Of a stretch of 64,000 nt of DNA, positions 1 through 11,596 are shown piece by piece (the first letter of the stretch is position 1; every line of letters starts with the position of its first letter). Source of the stretch: Notamacropus eugenii. Taxonomy: Eukaryota; Chordata; Mammalia; Diprotodontia; Macropodidae. The stretch covers positions 228,383,136-228,447,135 of the forward strand of contig NC_092875.1 of NCBI RefSeq assembly GCF_028372415.1, written 5' to 3'. The position numbers were made by a program, and so were the translations under genes. The notes beneath the pieces were generated by a model that was given only the letters and a program-made list of their open reading frames with translations, did no database searches and was not told where the DNA came from.

Positions 1-1905
1 AAGAGGAATTTAAAACTTGGCACAAGAAATCTTGCCCAAGCAACAGACTTCCTGAAAGTAGAATGAATCATATACAATTCAATGACTCCAGGAGACAATA
101 AAAAAGTTAATTCAAAGTTAAAAGACTAACAAATTAGAAGAAAATGTAGAATATACAAAATCTATAAAATAAATCAAATAGAAAAAACATAAGAACCATT
201 AGACTATCTAAATGCTATTGCAAAAAAAAAATTTAGACATCTCATTTCAAGAAATCTTAAAACTGCCTAGATGTCTTAGAAGCAGAGAGAGAAGTAGAAA
301 TTTGCCTCCTGAAAGAAACCCCAAAATGAAAACTCCCAGAAATATCATAGCCAAAATCACATTTTTCAGATCAAAGAAAAAATGCTACAAGCACACAGAA
401 AGAAACAATCCAAGTACTGAGGAGCCACAGTCAAGATTACACGCTATTTAACAGCCATCACTATAAAGGAATAGAGAACTTGGAATATGATGTTCCAGAA
501 GGCAAAGGATTCTGGGTTGACCCAAGAATGACTTAGCCAGTAAATCTGAGTACGGTGCTACAAGGGGAAAATAGAGTACTCCCAAGCCTTCCTGAAGAAA
601 AAACCAGAAATGTATAGAAACTTGAAAGTTCAAACACAAAAGTGAGGAGAAACATAAAAAAGCAAACATGAATGAACTCAGCAAAGGTAAACTGCTTACA
701 TTCAAATACAGGGAGATGATAACAAGAGCCTCTGAACTCAATCATCTTCAGGAGTCACAGAGGAAGTCCAAGTGGATGAAGCCTGGCCCTAGTTCTATTA
801 TGTCTTGATCTTAAAAGAAGAATGGAAAAAAAGGGGAACTGGAACACATTGGGGGTAAGGGAAAGCAAGGTTAGGAGAATTTTCTCATATAATCAGACTT
901 GTTGTTCAGTCATATCTGCCTCTTCATAACCCCATTCATGGTTTCTTGGCAAAGACGTTGGAATAGTTTGTATTTCCTCCTCCAACTCATTTTACAGATG
1001 AGGAACTAAGGCAAACAGCTAAAGTGATTTGCCCAGTCACATAGCTAGGAAGTGTCTGAGGCTGGATTTGAATTCATGTCTTCCTTATTTCAGGCCCAGA
1101 GTTCTATCTGTTGTAGCACCTAGCTGTCTCAGATTATATCAGTGGAAATCTATATAAATAAGGAAGGAGAGAATGGAGGCAGAGAGGAAGGAGCAGCTAA
1201 AACTATAACTCATTCTCATCTGAACTGGGGAGGAAAACATATATACATACAGAAATAATTTCATTCAACAGAATGAAAAGAAGGGAAGGGAAGAAGGGGG
1301 AAGTGGGGAAGGGAAGGAAAACTAAGGGAGAAATTACTCCTAAACAAAACAAAATCTAAGGACATACAAAAATATTTATAGCTCTTTTTGAGGTGAAAAT
1401 AATGGAAATCTGAGGGGGTACCCATCAAACAGGGAATGATTGAACAAGCCATGGTAGATAAATGTGATAGAATACTATTGTGCTATACAAAATGATGATG
1501 GAGAAAGCTAGGGAGACTTCTGTGAACTGGTGCAGAGAGAAACGAATAGAACTGGGAGAACAACTTATACAATGACAACAATATGGTAAAGGCAAAACCA
1601 CTTTGAAAAAATAGGAACTCATCATCATAATGACCAATTAGGATTCCAGACAACTAATAATGACAAAACATGTTACCCACTTCCTGACAGAAAGGTAAAG
1701 GACTCAAAGTTTACAATAAGACAAATATTTTTCCAGACACAACAAATGTGGATATTTGTTTTGATTAACTATACATGCTTGTAATGGGATTTGAGGAGGG
1801 GTGGTTATTGGTCTTTGAGTTCTTTCTTGATTGGGGGTGAGAAGATTTGGAGTGGGAGGGTAAGAAAGCAGATTTTTATTGACTGAAGAAATATGTATAT
1901 AACTT
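1..1905 (+). mobile_element. old HAL1/L1-type element (ORF1 remnant plus 3' end)
   Basis: The first ~760 bases align by eye with the ORF1 of the younger copies: CCTCCTGAAAGAAACCCC and CAGAAATATCATAGCC near 300-355, then AGCCACAGTCAAGATTACAC near 424. Many stops and frameshifts are present. After a SINE insertion (895-1133) the sequence resumes with the L1-like 3' end known from marsupial copies: TATTTATAGCTCTTTTTG at 1372, then GGGAATGATTGAACAAGCCATGG, TACTATTGTGCTATAC and TTATACAATGACAACAATAT. No ORF2 lies between them. The element's 5' part is outside the window. Confidence 0.55.
895..1133 (-). mobile_element. MIR/CORE-type SINE
   Basis: Antisense SINE: CATGGTTTCTTGGCAAAGAC, CTCATTTTACAGATGAGGAA, CACATAGCTAGGAAGTGTCTG, then GCACCTAGCTGTC at the tRNA-related head. 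Inserted in the HAL1-type element. Confidence 0.65.
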
Positions 1906-1944
1906 AAAAAGAAAATGCTTCATTCAGAGCAGATGGAAGGTTCC

Positions 1945-2090
1945 CCTTTTTATCCCCATTATATCTCATTTGAGACTCACAATTATTATCCCCATTACAT
2001 AAAGAATAAAATTGAGACTCAGAAAGCTTATGATTTACCCATGGACAACTCACTGTGTCACTGGCAAAAATTAAAGGAATTGAGGGTATT
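1945..2090 (-). mobile_element. MIR-like fragment
   Basis: TATTATCCCCATTACATAAA, TTGAGACTCAGAAAGC and TTTACCCATGGACAAC keep the order of the MIR core, strongly diverged. Confidence 0.4.
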
Positions 2091-2144
2091 AAAACTGGAG
2101 AGGACTTAGGGGGTGCAGGAGAGATCTTCAAATGTTTAAAGATC

Positions 2145-2850
2145 TGACATGTCAGTCAATCAACAAGAATGTACTAAGCATTTACTATGTGACAATGTAG
2201 CAGCAAGCTCCCTGACACATCCAGGATGGCCTGCTAGCATAGCTTCTTTGATCTGCTTTTCTAACTTTTGAGGGGTCAACAATCTTCTTTAATCACATAT
2301 ACCAACAGAGAAAATACAAGCAGAGAAATAAAGACCAACAGACAGGGCTCCTAACTGTCTGACCATAAGCAATACATACATCACAGAACAACAGACAGAT
2401 CCAACTGTCTGACCATTGCATACATGCATAGTTACCAGAGAGGGAAGTACCAACATCTGAGTTTTAAAAGGGGAGGGGAGGGACTCCTTAGTGGCTGCCC
2501 AGAGTCTCATCTGGCACAGGAACCTTCTTCCAAAGAGTAAACTCCCAAAGTAAAACCTCACTCAAGAGTTTATATACACTTTTCAGAGCCAAATGGCATG
2601 ACTGTTTTGACCCAGTGCCTCATTAGCAATTAAAAAAAGGTGTGGGCCTTCCTACAAAACAAGCCTCCCCTAATCAAGCTTCCCTTAGCTGACTTCACCT
2701 GAGGCCTCTTAATGGTCAGGGAAGATCTTTAATCTCATTAACATTACTGATAGGCACTGTGTTAAGTGCTGGGGACACAACAAAAGTCAAAAACAGGTCC
2801 TCCTCTAGTTTCAAGGAGTTCACATTCTAATGTGGATGACAACATGCCAA
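2145..2850 (+). mobile_element. 'ACTATGTGCCAGGCACTGTGC' type old repeat, split by the solo LTR
   Basis: Halves 2145-2187 (CAAGAATGTACTAAGCATTT) and 2744-2850 (GGCACTGTGTTAAGTGCTGG, GTTCACATTCTAATGTGGAT) join into the common mammalian repeat found also near 18500, 19360, 32700, 39040 and 52540. Family name uncertain (MIR/L3-related). Confidence 0.5.
2188..2743 (-). mobile_element. solo LTR of an endogenous retrovirus
   Basis: The 556-base block starts TG and ends CA on both strands. Its flanks are TTACTA (2182-2187) and TTACTG (2744-2749), a six-base duplication with one mismatch. On the minus strand a TATATAAA box (plus strand 2566-2573) lies in the first third and ATTAAA near the 3' end. 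It splits a MIR-like repeat whose halves are 2145-2187 and 2744-2850. No internal viral genes adjoin it. Confidence 0.55.
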
Positions 2851-4190
2851 CAACTATGCACCATAAATTACATAAACCATGTAGATAGGATGTAATCTCA
2901 ACGAAGGCACGAAGCCCCAGTCTCTCAGGCCCCTTCATGTTGTGTTGCTAGTTAACATACTCACCTGTTCACAACTTAAATTAGTGATAATGCTGGGAAA
3001 AAAGTAATAAATGCCATAGCTTACTAACCTCTGACTCCACTCTGATTTCTTGTTTGTTTGGTTTTTTTTAGTAGCCAATCAACCCTAATTATTTCTTGAT
3101 TATTCTATTACTATTTCAAGCAATTCTGATGAAGTAACTGGTAACAAAGGAGCTAGCTATTGATTTAAGGTAGTAATTCCCCTGGGCTTCTTAAAAGTGC
3201 AGGTCCCTGGTATCTGGAGTTTTTAAGGTAGACTGAGTAAAATGACTCAAGGTCAAGGGATAGAGCCCATTTGGTTGGCTCTTATTCACCTCTTAGGATC
3301 AGAAACCTAAAATTTAAGGGAAACAAATCAAAGTCCTTGTTCACACCTCTGCTTAGAGGTGAAACCAGATGGTCCCACATTGTACCAGCTTCTGGAGAGG
3401 TGCCCCCTTTATCCTTCAAATTAGTGGCACAGATGGAGGCTGAAAAGGGGCCTGGATGTCTGCCTTAAGGCTAAGTGATACTACAAGCAATAATAAAGTC
3501 AGGCTTATACTTGGTAAGCACATTAATCTAAGGGCAAACATTTTGGCAAGATAATATTATTGCATTCAGAGGATGCAGAGAGGGCTGATGAAGTAATTGA
3601 CAGGCTTGTAAATTTTTCTCTGGTGAATTGAGTTTTGATGTACAACTTTGGCAGCCAGGATCCACATGATTGATGAACATTAGGATACAGTATATTTCCA
3701 AGTTTGTAAAATACTTTCTAATGAAGAATGATCTAACCTTTTAAAAAAAAAACTCTTAATAGGAATACTACATTCAGATCAGAGAACAGTCATTAACAGC
3801 CATATGCCAATTATTTCCAAATTACTGTTTACATAAGTAGAATGTAAAGAAATGTCCCTCAAATAGCTCTGTTAACCTCTATGTCAAATATATTTCTAAA
3901 CTGGATTTAGTTTAGGTCTATATCAGACCAAAACATTTGGGCATTATGGTCGGTACAAAACAAAAATGAAAAACGTTATTGTTTGCTCTTACTAAAAAAA
4001 TACTTCTTCTCTTCTCAACCAATTGTTTAGTGTCTAAGCTTTAGGTACTATTCCAGTGACTATGTCCAGGTCCTGGACTTACAAAGCTCTAGAGGAGAAT
4101 GAGACCAGAGCAGTTAAGTGTCATCCTGACTCCAATCTGTATAGCTGATCTGAGATTTGTTGAGACTACCCCAACAAAAACAGTTCTGAT
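2851..4190. other. no recognised feature
   Basis: AT-rich intergenic DNA with no gene, RNA or repeat that I can support. A 65-codon frame at 3271-3468 shows no protein family features. Confidence 0.4.
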
Positions 4191-4194
4191 GTCT

Positions 4195-4650
4195 GCATCA
4201 TCCACAGTACCCTCAATGATAGCAATCAGTTACACGGTAACAATGATATTGTTTTAAGAACTTCAAGCATTCATTTTGACTATTATAAATATGCAACTTA
4301 AAAATAAAGGACATATGAAGAAAGATGCTATCTACATCCAGAGAAAGAACTAATAAATATAAGTATGTATGTGTAGAATAATATATATATACATATACAT
4401 ATATACATGCATATGCATATACATATACATATGAATATACATGTACATATACATGCACTTCTGGGGAAGAGGGGAGAAAATAAAGGGAAAAGAAATCATA
4501 TGATAACTTTGTTGTATATTTGGAGGGAATAGAAAGTTGTACAGGGTAAATTCGCAATTTCAAGTGCAATCATCTTTTTTATTGTACTGTGTTGTAGAAA
4601 TGCATGTTTTGTTCCAAGAACTGAAAATAAAATAAAATTTTTTAAATGTA
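4195..4650 (+). mobile_element. L1-type 3' end with AT-rich microsatellite
   Basis: CTATCTACATCCAGAGAAAG at 4328 matches the 3' end of marsupial L1-like repeats. An alternating ATATAC/ATGCAT tract fills 4378-4456, and the unit ends with AATAAAATAAAATTTTTT near 4640. Frames reported by simple translation here arise from the microsatellite. Confidence 0.4.
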
Positions 4651-4920
4651 AAGAAAAGCAATAGCAACCAGTTGTTCCCTGTAGTCTCTTCGAATGGAAG
4701 AAAATCAAACCAGGGTAAACATAAGGGACAGGACAAAGCAGAGGGTACAGACAGGACAAAGAGGGAGGAAAGGGAAGGGGGCTCTGCATGTTACTCTCCT
4801 GGATTCCCCTAAGCCCTCACCCTTTACTCATCGCTTCAGACTCGCCAACAACGCTACTTTAATGGAAAGGCGGTTTCTGATAATGAATTTATTTTTGTTT
4901 TAATTTCTCCTGCTTATCAT

Positions 4921-5475
4921 TTAATGTCTAGACAAAGTAGGCAGCTATCTCTGTGGCAAGATTTGACAGATGCTAGAAAGGGCTCCTGGGGAAAAATATT
5001 TTCTGCACCTTAGATCACCAGATTGTAGATTATGAAGAAATGATCCATTTACCTCATTTGACATATAGGGAAGCTGAAAATTCAGAGAGGATAATGTAAC
5101 TTGATCAAGAGCACGCAGAACTAGAGGGGAGAGCAAGGATTCAAATCAAGATTTTCTAACTCCAGGCTCAGTGCTCTCATCACTAATAGCAGAGCTGTCT
5201 CTGCTAGCTCTAAGGCAGTACTTGAAATTCCATTATCAGAACCCCTCATTCCACAGCTAAAATACATATACTTCTGGGAAAGGATACATTTACCTAAAGT
5301 AGTAGGCGTAGTAGTAGTTATAATAATAATAGTGTGAATGATTGCTGTCAACTCCTTTCTTGAGAATAGATATTAACAGCAGAAAGGGCACTGGATATTT
5401 AAAGGAGCTGGGATAGAAAGAAGAGGTTGATTTTAGGAGCCATACTAGCCTATTTCACGCAAATTATTGGCTTAA
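4921..5475 (+). repeat. direct duplication, copy A
   Basis: Aligns along its length with 7321-7905: TGTCTAGACAA, CCTCATTTGACA, TTCCATTATCAGAACCCCTC against TTCCATTATCAGAACTCCTC, TCCTTTCTTGAGAATAG, CAGAAAGGGCA, and CACAAATTATT-like ends. The middle is a MIR-like SINE. Identity is roughly 80 percent by eye. Confidence 0.65.
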
Positions 5476-6289
5476 AAAACCATATTAACTAGCACCAATA
5501 CTTGGAGTAAATTCCTAGGGAGAGTTCTCTTCCTCACCATTGCTCCCACCCTTTGTGGGAGGGAGGTACGGAGAGAGGGGTAATGGGGAGAGGAAAGGAA
5601 ATAGATGCATCCTCTACTCTTATTCCAACCTTGCTCTCTATCCTCACCCCATACTTCCCCCCAAATCCTACTTTCCTTTATCCAGGAGCCAAAAAAGAAA
5701 AATAAAGTACAGGGGGAGGGGAGCATAAAGGGCTGATCAGAACAGTTCATTGGACATATAGTAGCCTGAGCTAATCCCTTCTGAATGCAAAGGCATTCAT
5801 TCAGATGTTTTTCCTGCTTAGAGATCAGAAAGTGGTGGCTTCTTTCACCACTCAGCACTGTAACATCCCATCATCTTCAAGCACTGCACCAGCCGTACCA
5901 GTCTTGCAATAGCAATCAGCTGTTCCTCTGAGCCACTCTGAATGAAAGAATCAAGCAGGACAAATGTATGCATCATTGTCTCCCTGTATGTTTCCAAAAT
6001 GGAGGCTACACCTACCACAACAAACTCAGCCTCCTCCTCCTCCTTCTTCTTAGAACTGTTTTCCTCCCAGAACTTTCTACAACCAATCCCAGACAACTTG
6101 ACATGGCTCTCTCTGGCTGATGAATTCTGGCATTGCTACCTAAGTGGCCACCATTGGTATACTCTAGAACAGCATACCAGAATGTGCAGGAGCCTGATTG
6201 ATAAATTTTCTTTGTGAGCATTCACATGTCAAAAATCAGCAATAGCAACAAATCAGAGATTGATTTATTATTTTTTAACTGTCTTTATT
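5476..6289. other. no recognised feature
   Basis: Sequence between the duplicated units. The overlapping frames on both strands (for example 5472-5858 minus, 5942-6217 plus) come from purine/pyrimidine-biased stretches such as CTCCTCCTCCTCCTTCTTCTT and show no conserved domain. Confidence 0.4.
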
Positions 6290-6482
6290 GTTGTGACCCA
6301 CAACAATGTCCAATGCTGGAAGAATCAGATTAAAATGCAACTGAGAAATATTTAACAAAATAAGTAAAACTACAATAGAACATAGATCACATTAATATAT
6401 GGCTTTCTAAGTCAATATGTACCTGCAGGGATCCTTATGTATGATTTAGTGGCCCTGATTCTATTTGAGTTTGACATGCTGA
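6290..6482 (-). mobile_element. hAT-like non-autonomous DNA transposon
   Basis: The reverse complement reads GCATGTCAAACTCAAATAG, ACATAAGGATCCCTGCAGG, TTTTGTTAAATATTTCTCAG, ATTTTAATCTGATTC. It is the same unit as 37711-37902, with a TGTCAAAC end like hAT terminal repeats. Confidence 0.5.
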
Positions 6483-6675
6483 TTCAGACTTAAGAAAGCA
6501 ATAATAGTGCAGATTAAATGTAAAAGTATTTGTGCCTATATTTCCCCCCAGAGAATCTGGTCATTAAACATTTATCAGTACACCCTTCTTTTGCTCCATA
6601 AACATTGCTTAAACTCAACAGAAGTCTCAGGGAATGAAGTCATCACCAGAATGGAGGCCTAGTGACTGTAGACTG

Positions 6676-6744
6676 ATGACGATGATGATGATGAAGAAGA
6701 AGAAGAAGAAGAAGAAGAAGAAGAAGAAGAAGAAGAAGAAGAAA
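6676..6744 (+). repeat. (GAT)n(GAA)n microsatellite
   Basis: About five GAT/GAC units run into roughly seventeen GAA units. Pure GAA is long enough to be length-polymorphic. Confidence 0.9.
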
Positions 6745-6959
6745 ATATTTCTATAATACTTTAAGGTTTGCAGAGTGCCTTCTATTCATTTTCTCAATTG
6801 AGCTTCACAACACTTCTGGATAGCAGTTAAGCAGCCTAGGCAGGGCCATACCAGTTTTTCCTCTGATATCACAGACAGGTTCAGAAACTGGTTCAGTGAC
6901 TAAGGACTAGGGACCTGAGTTCAGAATCACAAATCTGATATTTGCTATGGTGCTATGGT

Positions 6960-7320
6960 ACAACCCATACACAAAAGAAATTCCTACTCTTAAATACTCA
7001 AACAATTGGTCATCTAGCCTCTGACTGAAGACCTCTAAGAAGGGCAAACCTGCCATTTCTCAAGGTAACTCATTCTACTTTGGGGCATCTTAGAGAGGAA
7101 TATTTGTGAGGAAATTTGGTTTGGTTTGGTTTTTGCTAACATCAAAGTTAATTTGGTTTCTTTGTAATTTTCACCTACTGGTCCTGGTTCTTCCCTTTGT
7201 GACCAAACAACAAATCCAATCTTTCTTCATTGTGACAGACCTTCCAATCTATGAAGATAGATACCATGTTCCCCCCAATTCTTCTCCAGGTTAAACATCT
7301 TCAAAGCATTTGATTGGCTT
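6960..7320 (-). mobile_element. CR1/L3-type fragment
   Basis: Antisense CR1/L3 phrases: CAATCTTTCTTCATTGTGAC AGACCTTCCAATCTATGAAG, ATACCATGTTCCCCCC, TTCTCCAGGTTAAACATC. It ends exactly where the duplicated unit at 7321 begins. Confidence 0.5.
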
Positions 7321-7905
7321 TATGTCTAGACAAGATAGGTATCTATCTGTGTGGCAAAATTTTGCAGATTCTGGAATGGGTCTCCTGACTAAAGGAAGAA
7401 AAAATATATTTCTTGCACCTTGAATCATCAGATTTTAGATCATGAAGAGGCCATTCATTTACCTCATTTGACAAATATGGAACCTGAAAGCCCAGAAAGG
7501 ATAACATAAATTGCCCAAAAGTACACACAAATAGGAAAGCAAAGATTCAAACCAAAATTTTCTAACTCCAAGCTTAGTGTTCTTATCACTATACCAGAGC
7601 TACCTCTGCTATCTACAAACCAATACTTCAGATTCCATTATCAGAACTCCTCATCCCCCAGCTAAAATGCATACACCTCTGGGAAAAGATACATTGTCCT
7701 AAAATATTATTATTAGTAATAATATTGAATATAATAACATCATTATTAAAAATAATTTAAACAGTTCCTATTTGCTCCTTTCTTGAGAATAGTTGTTAGA
7801 GCAGAAAGGGCATTGGAATTTAAAAGAGGTAGCATACAGTGAAGAAAGAAGAAGGTAGAGATTTAAAGAGACATACTGGCATATCCCACACAAATTATTA
7901 CTTGG
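7321..7905 (+). repeat. direct duplication, copy B
   Basis: Second copy of the unit at 4921-5475, 2.4 kb downstream in the same orientation. The (TAG/TAA)n stretch inside it differs in length between the copies. Flanks outside the unit do not match. Confidence 0.65.
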
Positions 7906-9060
7906 ATCTCTGAAGACTTGACCTTGGATGAAACAACATTGCAAGGGGGTAGTTAGTTCCTAAATGAACAGAATTGAATCAAGAGTCAGAAGAGGAAGTG
8001 ATCTGGGTCAGTCGCGAGCAATCAAATTGAATCTGGCCAGTAAAGTAGGAAGAATGTTATTAATATTACTACTGTCTTACTTCTGGAAACGTCATCTCTT
8101 TCAAAAAAATCTTAAGCCTGAACTTAACAAACACACACACACGGACATTTTCACATACCTAAGGGAACAGAAAAAAGGATTGTATGTGAAACTGAGAATA
8201 AGAGAATATTATGACAGGGTTTGATTGGTTAATGATGCTGTCATTGGTGGCTGCACTTCTATTTTTCAGTTTTGCCTTGGGAGGTCCATTGTGTGCAGAG
8301 ATTAATTTATGTTCTAGGGAGTTATAATGGAGGTCCTATGTCTAAGAAACTCAACCATTAGGAATCCCAGACATGAGGGCTTTCACTTCTATTCCTAATG
8401 AATCTGTTAATGTGAGAGAGAATATATTGTGTACAGTTCAAGAAAGGCGCAATTAAAAAGGAGTGAAAAGCTGCAAATAATTGCTGACATGAGCAATTTT
8501 AACATAGAAGTAATAGATGTCTTGTAAGGTATATGTAATTAACAAATTTGCAGCTGGGATACTGTAGTAAAAGATCCCTTGTTAAGGTCATTGAATCTCC
8601 ATTTCTTTACCTCAAAAATACCCTTAGCAACAACTGGTTTAAAAGAGGTTGTATAGATTCTCTAAAGATTATAAAGATATTAGGTGGAGAGAGGGGAAAT
8701 AGGAAAGGAGAGCCAAGTAGGAAAAGTCTAAATATTCTAAAAATATTTTGTAAAGAACTCAGAAAAATAAAGTAATAACCCAAAGAAATTCTTGTAAGCC
8801 CATCAAATCTTATCTCTCATTTCTATTAATCCTCTCCCCTTTCTACTCTAGACTTTTATTCTTTGAGTTGTGATTCTTATTTTTTCTTTCTTTACTCTGT
8901 ATTTCTCATGAAATTAAATTTCAGAGATACTTATTTTGAGTTGCCTCTTCTAAATAGTTTCTACATTATTGTCTTTTAGAATTTGCCCCTCTCCCCTTTT
9001 TCTGATGTTCCTCTTAGAAGTACCAATGCCTGCAAGAGAGAGAAAAGACAGAAGTATTGC
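7906..9060. other. no recognised feature
   Basis: AT-rich intergenic sequence. Frames at 7964-8224 and 8548-8775 have no recognisable homology, no good initiation context and amino acid content typical of AT-rich noise. Confidence 0.4.
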
Positions 9061-9069
9061 TCCATGGGA

Positions 9070-9265
9070 TAAAATTGGGGTAACTGGGTGCTACAGTGGA
9101 TAGAGTGCTGGACCTGGAGTCAAAGACCCAAGTTAAAATCCTGCTTCAGGTGTTTACTAGCTATGTGACCCTGATCAAGTTATTTATCCTATCTTTACCT
9201 CAGTTACTTCATTGCTAAACTGTGAAGAACTTTCCAACCTTACAGGGCTCTAAAATTATTAGCTA
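9070..9265 (+). mobile_element. MIR/CORE-type SINE
   Basis: GGTGCTACAGTGGATAGAGT, GGACCTGGAGTCAAAGACCC, CTAGCTATGTGACCCTG and the core CCTCAGTTACTTCATTGC follow SINE order in sense. Confidence 0.65.
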
Positions 9266-9339
9266 CTATTATTGGTCCATTACTACCCATTTTTCCACCC
9301 CACAATCTTTTTTCCCATTTGTCATGAAATCTCCTTTCT

Positions 9340-10620
9340 GGGCACATGCCTTTCCACCTTTCTAAATATCAATTATCCCCAGAACCTCTGATTCCCCTTC
9401 TCATGAGACAGGATGCTGTCCATGAATGCACAACATCCTCAGATTTAATAGTCTCTATAAGCACCAAATCCCTTAAGATTATACTCCATTATACAGTCTT
9501 CCTTTCCCATCCACAGGACCATTCTTCAGTGGGACCCCCTCCCACCAGTGAATTGGGATTTCCCCTTGTTTATCCCTCTTACGATTCCTCCCCCCCCCCC
9601 CCCCCCCCCCCCGCTTTGCCGCATTCCCAGTTCTCCAGTTGGTCTTCCTCAGAAGTTATTTTCCTTTCAATGTTTACTATTAACTTTATCAGGGTACATG
9701 ATATACTCCATTGTATCTTCCTCCTCTCTTCTCTCCTTATATGTTCCTTCTCATTCTGTAGTTTCACACAATGCCCTCCCCCCACCCCACCCCCCACACA
9801 CATGCACACATTCATATGTAAGCAGGGTGTTGTGAGGCTTAATCCATAGTGTTTCAGGCCCATTCCTCCACAACTCTTCTACTTAGGTTCCACTTATATC
9901 CTTGTCCCCTTGTGTACTTTTAAAAAGAAATCTCTTAATGACCCCTTTGTTGTTTCCTTGTTATAATTTTTAACCAATTTTATAGGTAAATTCTCTTTCT
10001 AGTTTTTCTCCCCTTTTTTGGTGGGGGGAGGTAATTTATTCACCATTTATGCCTTCCTTGGTAGTTTTATTTATTTGTTTCTTTGTTGTATTTCTTTTGC
10101 CTGGGTGTTTGCAAAGCAAAGCTTCAAACAGAAATTGCTTCAAATGCCCCTCTTTGATTGAAGGCCCATCTTTTTTGTTGATGATTAGGCTCAGGTTTAC
10201 AGACTAGGTCACCTTGGGTTGTATCTTGAGTTACTTTGCTGTCTAGCATATTCTTTCACTCTTTTCTGTGGTTCCTGATGATTGCAGAATGGTCCTGTAT
10301 TATTTGAGTTTCTTCTCCTTTATATTTCATTTATATTTGCATTCATATATATTTATATATATTTCAATTATATTTTCTTTTATCTTTCCTCTGGTCACTT
10401 GCAAAATGGATTATTTATGACTGGAATTGTTCTGTTTAACCACAATATGTCTTGGAATTTACTATGCAAAATATTTTTTTCTGGAAGAAATCTATGAATT
10501 CTTTCAACCAGCACTTGTTTTTTGCATTTAACAATTCTTATTTTGGAGAGTTTTGAGAGGTTGTAAGAATCAGAGAAACTTTAAGCTTCCATCTTGCTGC
10601 CCACATGACCCAGAAGCAAC
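9340..10620 (-). mobile_element. C/T-rich degenerate region, possibly L1-type 5' part in antisense
   Basis: The region is strongly pyrimidine-rich. It ends with TTCCATCTTGCTGCCCACAT at about 10587, whose reverse complement resembles the AGCCAAGATGG start of the HAL1/L1 copies. It contains a C-run (9588-9612) that creates the proline-rich frames at 9346-9849. The assignment is tentative because divergence is high. Confidence 0.3.
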
Positions 10621-10839
10621 TCTATAAAATTTTTACCTACAATTCCAACATTTTGTAATGTTTCAATTAAATGTTTACTGTTTACTATTAAATTAAGTTT
10701 GCAAATAACTACTATTCTACCATTTTGTAACACTTCAATTAAATGTTTACTAAGTATTTACTATTAGATTAATTTTATACACACTTTCATATTTAGAAAT
10801 AGTTCTGCTCCTGACTATTACCTTGTCTATGCCTGCCTT

Positions 10840-11370
10840 CAGAGTAAGGGAGCTTCTTGACTTCCTTGATCATCCATGCTATTGACGAGGCAATAGTTTT
10901 CACCTCCCTTATTAATTCATTATCGAATTTACCATAGTGCCTTTACCAAACATTTTCATCCCTCTTCAAAATTCCAATGGCTTCCTCTTCCCTGACCCTT
11001 TCAGCTGAGAGACTTGCTTCATATTTCAGTAAAAAAAAAAAAAATTAAGGCCATTCTTCAAAAACTCCCTATTCTTCCCACCTCATCAACTCAAATCATT
11101 CAGATGCAGTCCCCCATTGTTCCTTCCTCCAACACTCCCATATAGGAAGAGGTGAGCCTTCTTCTTGTCAAAGCTAAACCCCTCTATGTACACAAGCAAT
11201 CCTATTCCACCTCATCTTCTCAAACAGATCACCCCCTCTATCATCTACACTATCTTTTGTCTCCCTGCTGCTTACAAACATGCCTATGTCTCCTCCATCC
11301 TCAAAAAACAAAATAGCTACTTGATCCATCCATCCCTGCTAACTACCATCACATAGCTCTTCTCCCTAGC
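10840..11370 (+). mobile_element. L2-type remnant (upstream part)
   Basis: A C/T-rich coding-derived sequence with L2-like phrases such as CTTTACCAAACATTTTCATC, AAACCCCTCTATGTACAC and CCTCCATCCTCAAAAAACA. Diverged, no open frame. Confidence 0.35.
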
Positions 11371-11596
11371 AAGAAAAATACCATGATAAGAAGATATGGC
11401 ATGAAGTTGAAACAACTCAATCCTGAACTATTTAAACACATAATTTACAATAAAAAATAGAAAATCAATTTAAAAGTTTTAGAAACTGAATCACAATTAA
11501 TGGCACAAGATCACAAAAAGTCCAGGAGATATTTTAGGCAGCAAATATGCCAGATAGCTTCAAAAAGCTGGTGTTAAAATATAACTTATCTGTAAG

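Noticed and set aside
5472-5858. 128-codon minus-strand frame
   Set aside because: It overlaps other frames on the plus strand, has no recognisable motif and lies between duplicated non-coding units. Length is within chance for this composition.
9070-9265. tRNA gene
   Set aside because: The SINE heads resemble tRNA A/B boxes, but the sequence cannot form an acceptor stem and continues into a SINE core. The same holds for the other SINE heads; no tRNA gene was found.
9346-9849. 167-codon proline-rich open frame, with overlapping frames on both strands
   Set aside because: It is created by a C-run at 9588-9612 and CCACCCC tracts inside pyrimidine-rich, repeat-like sequence. No domain, no conserved start, no splice context.
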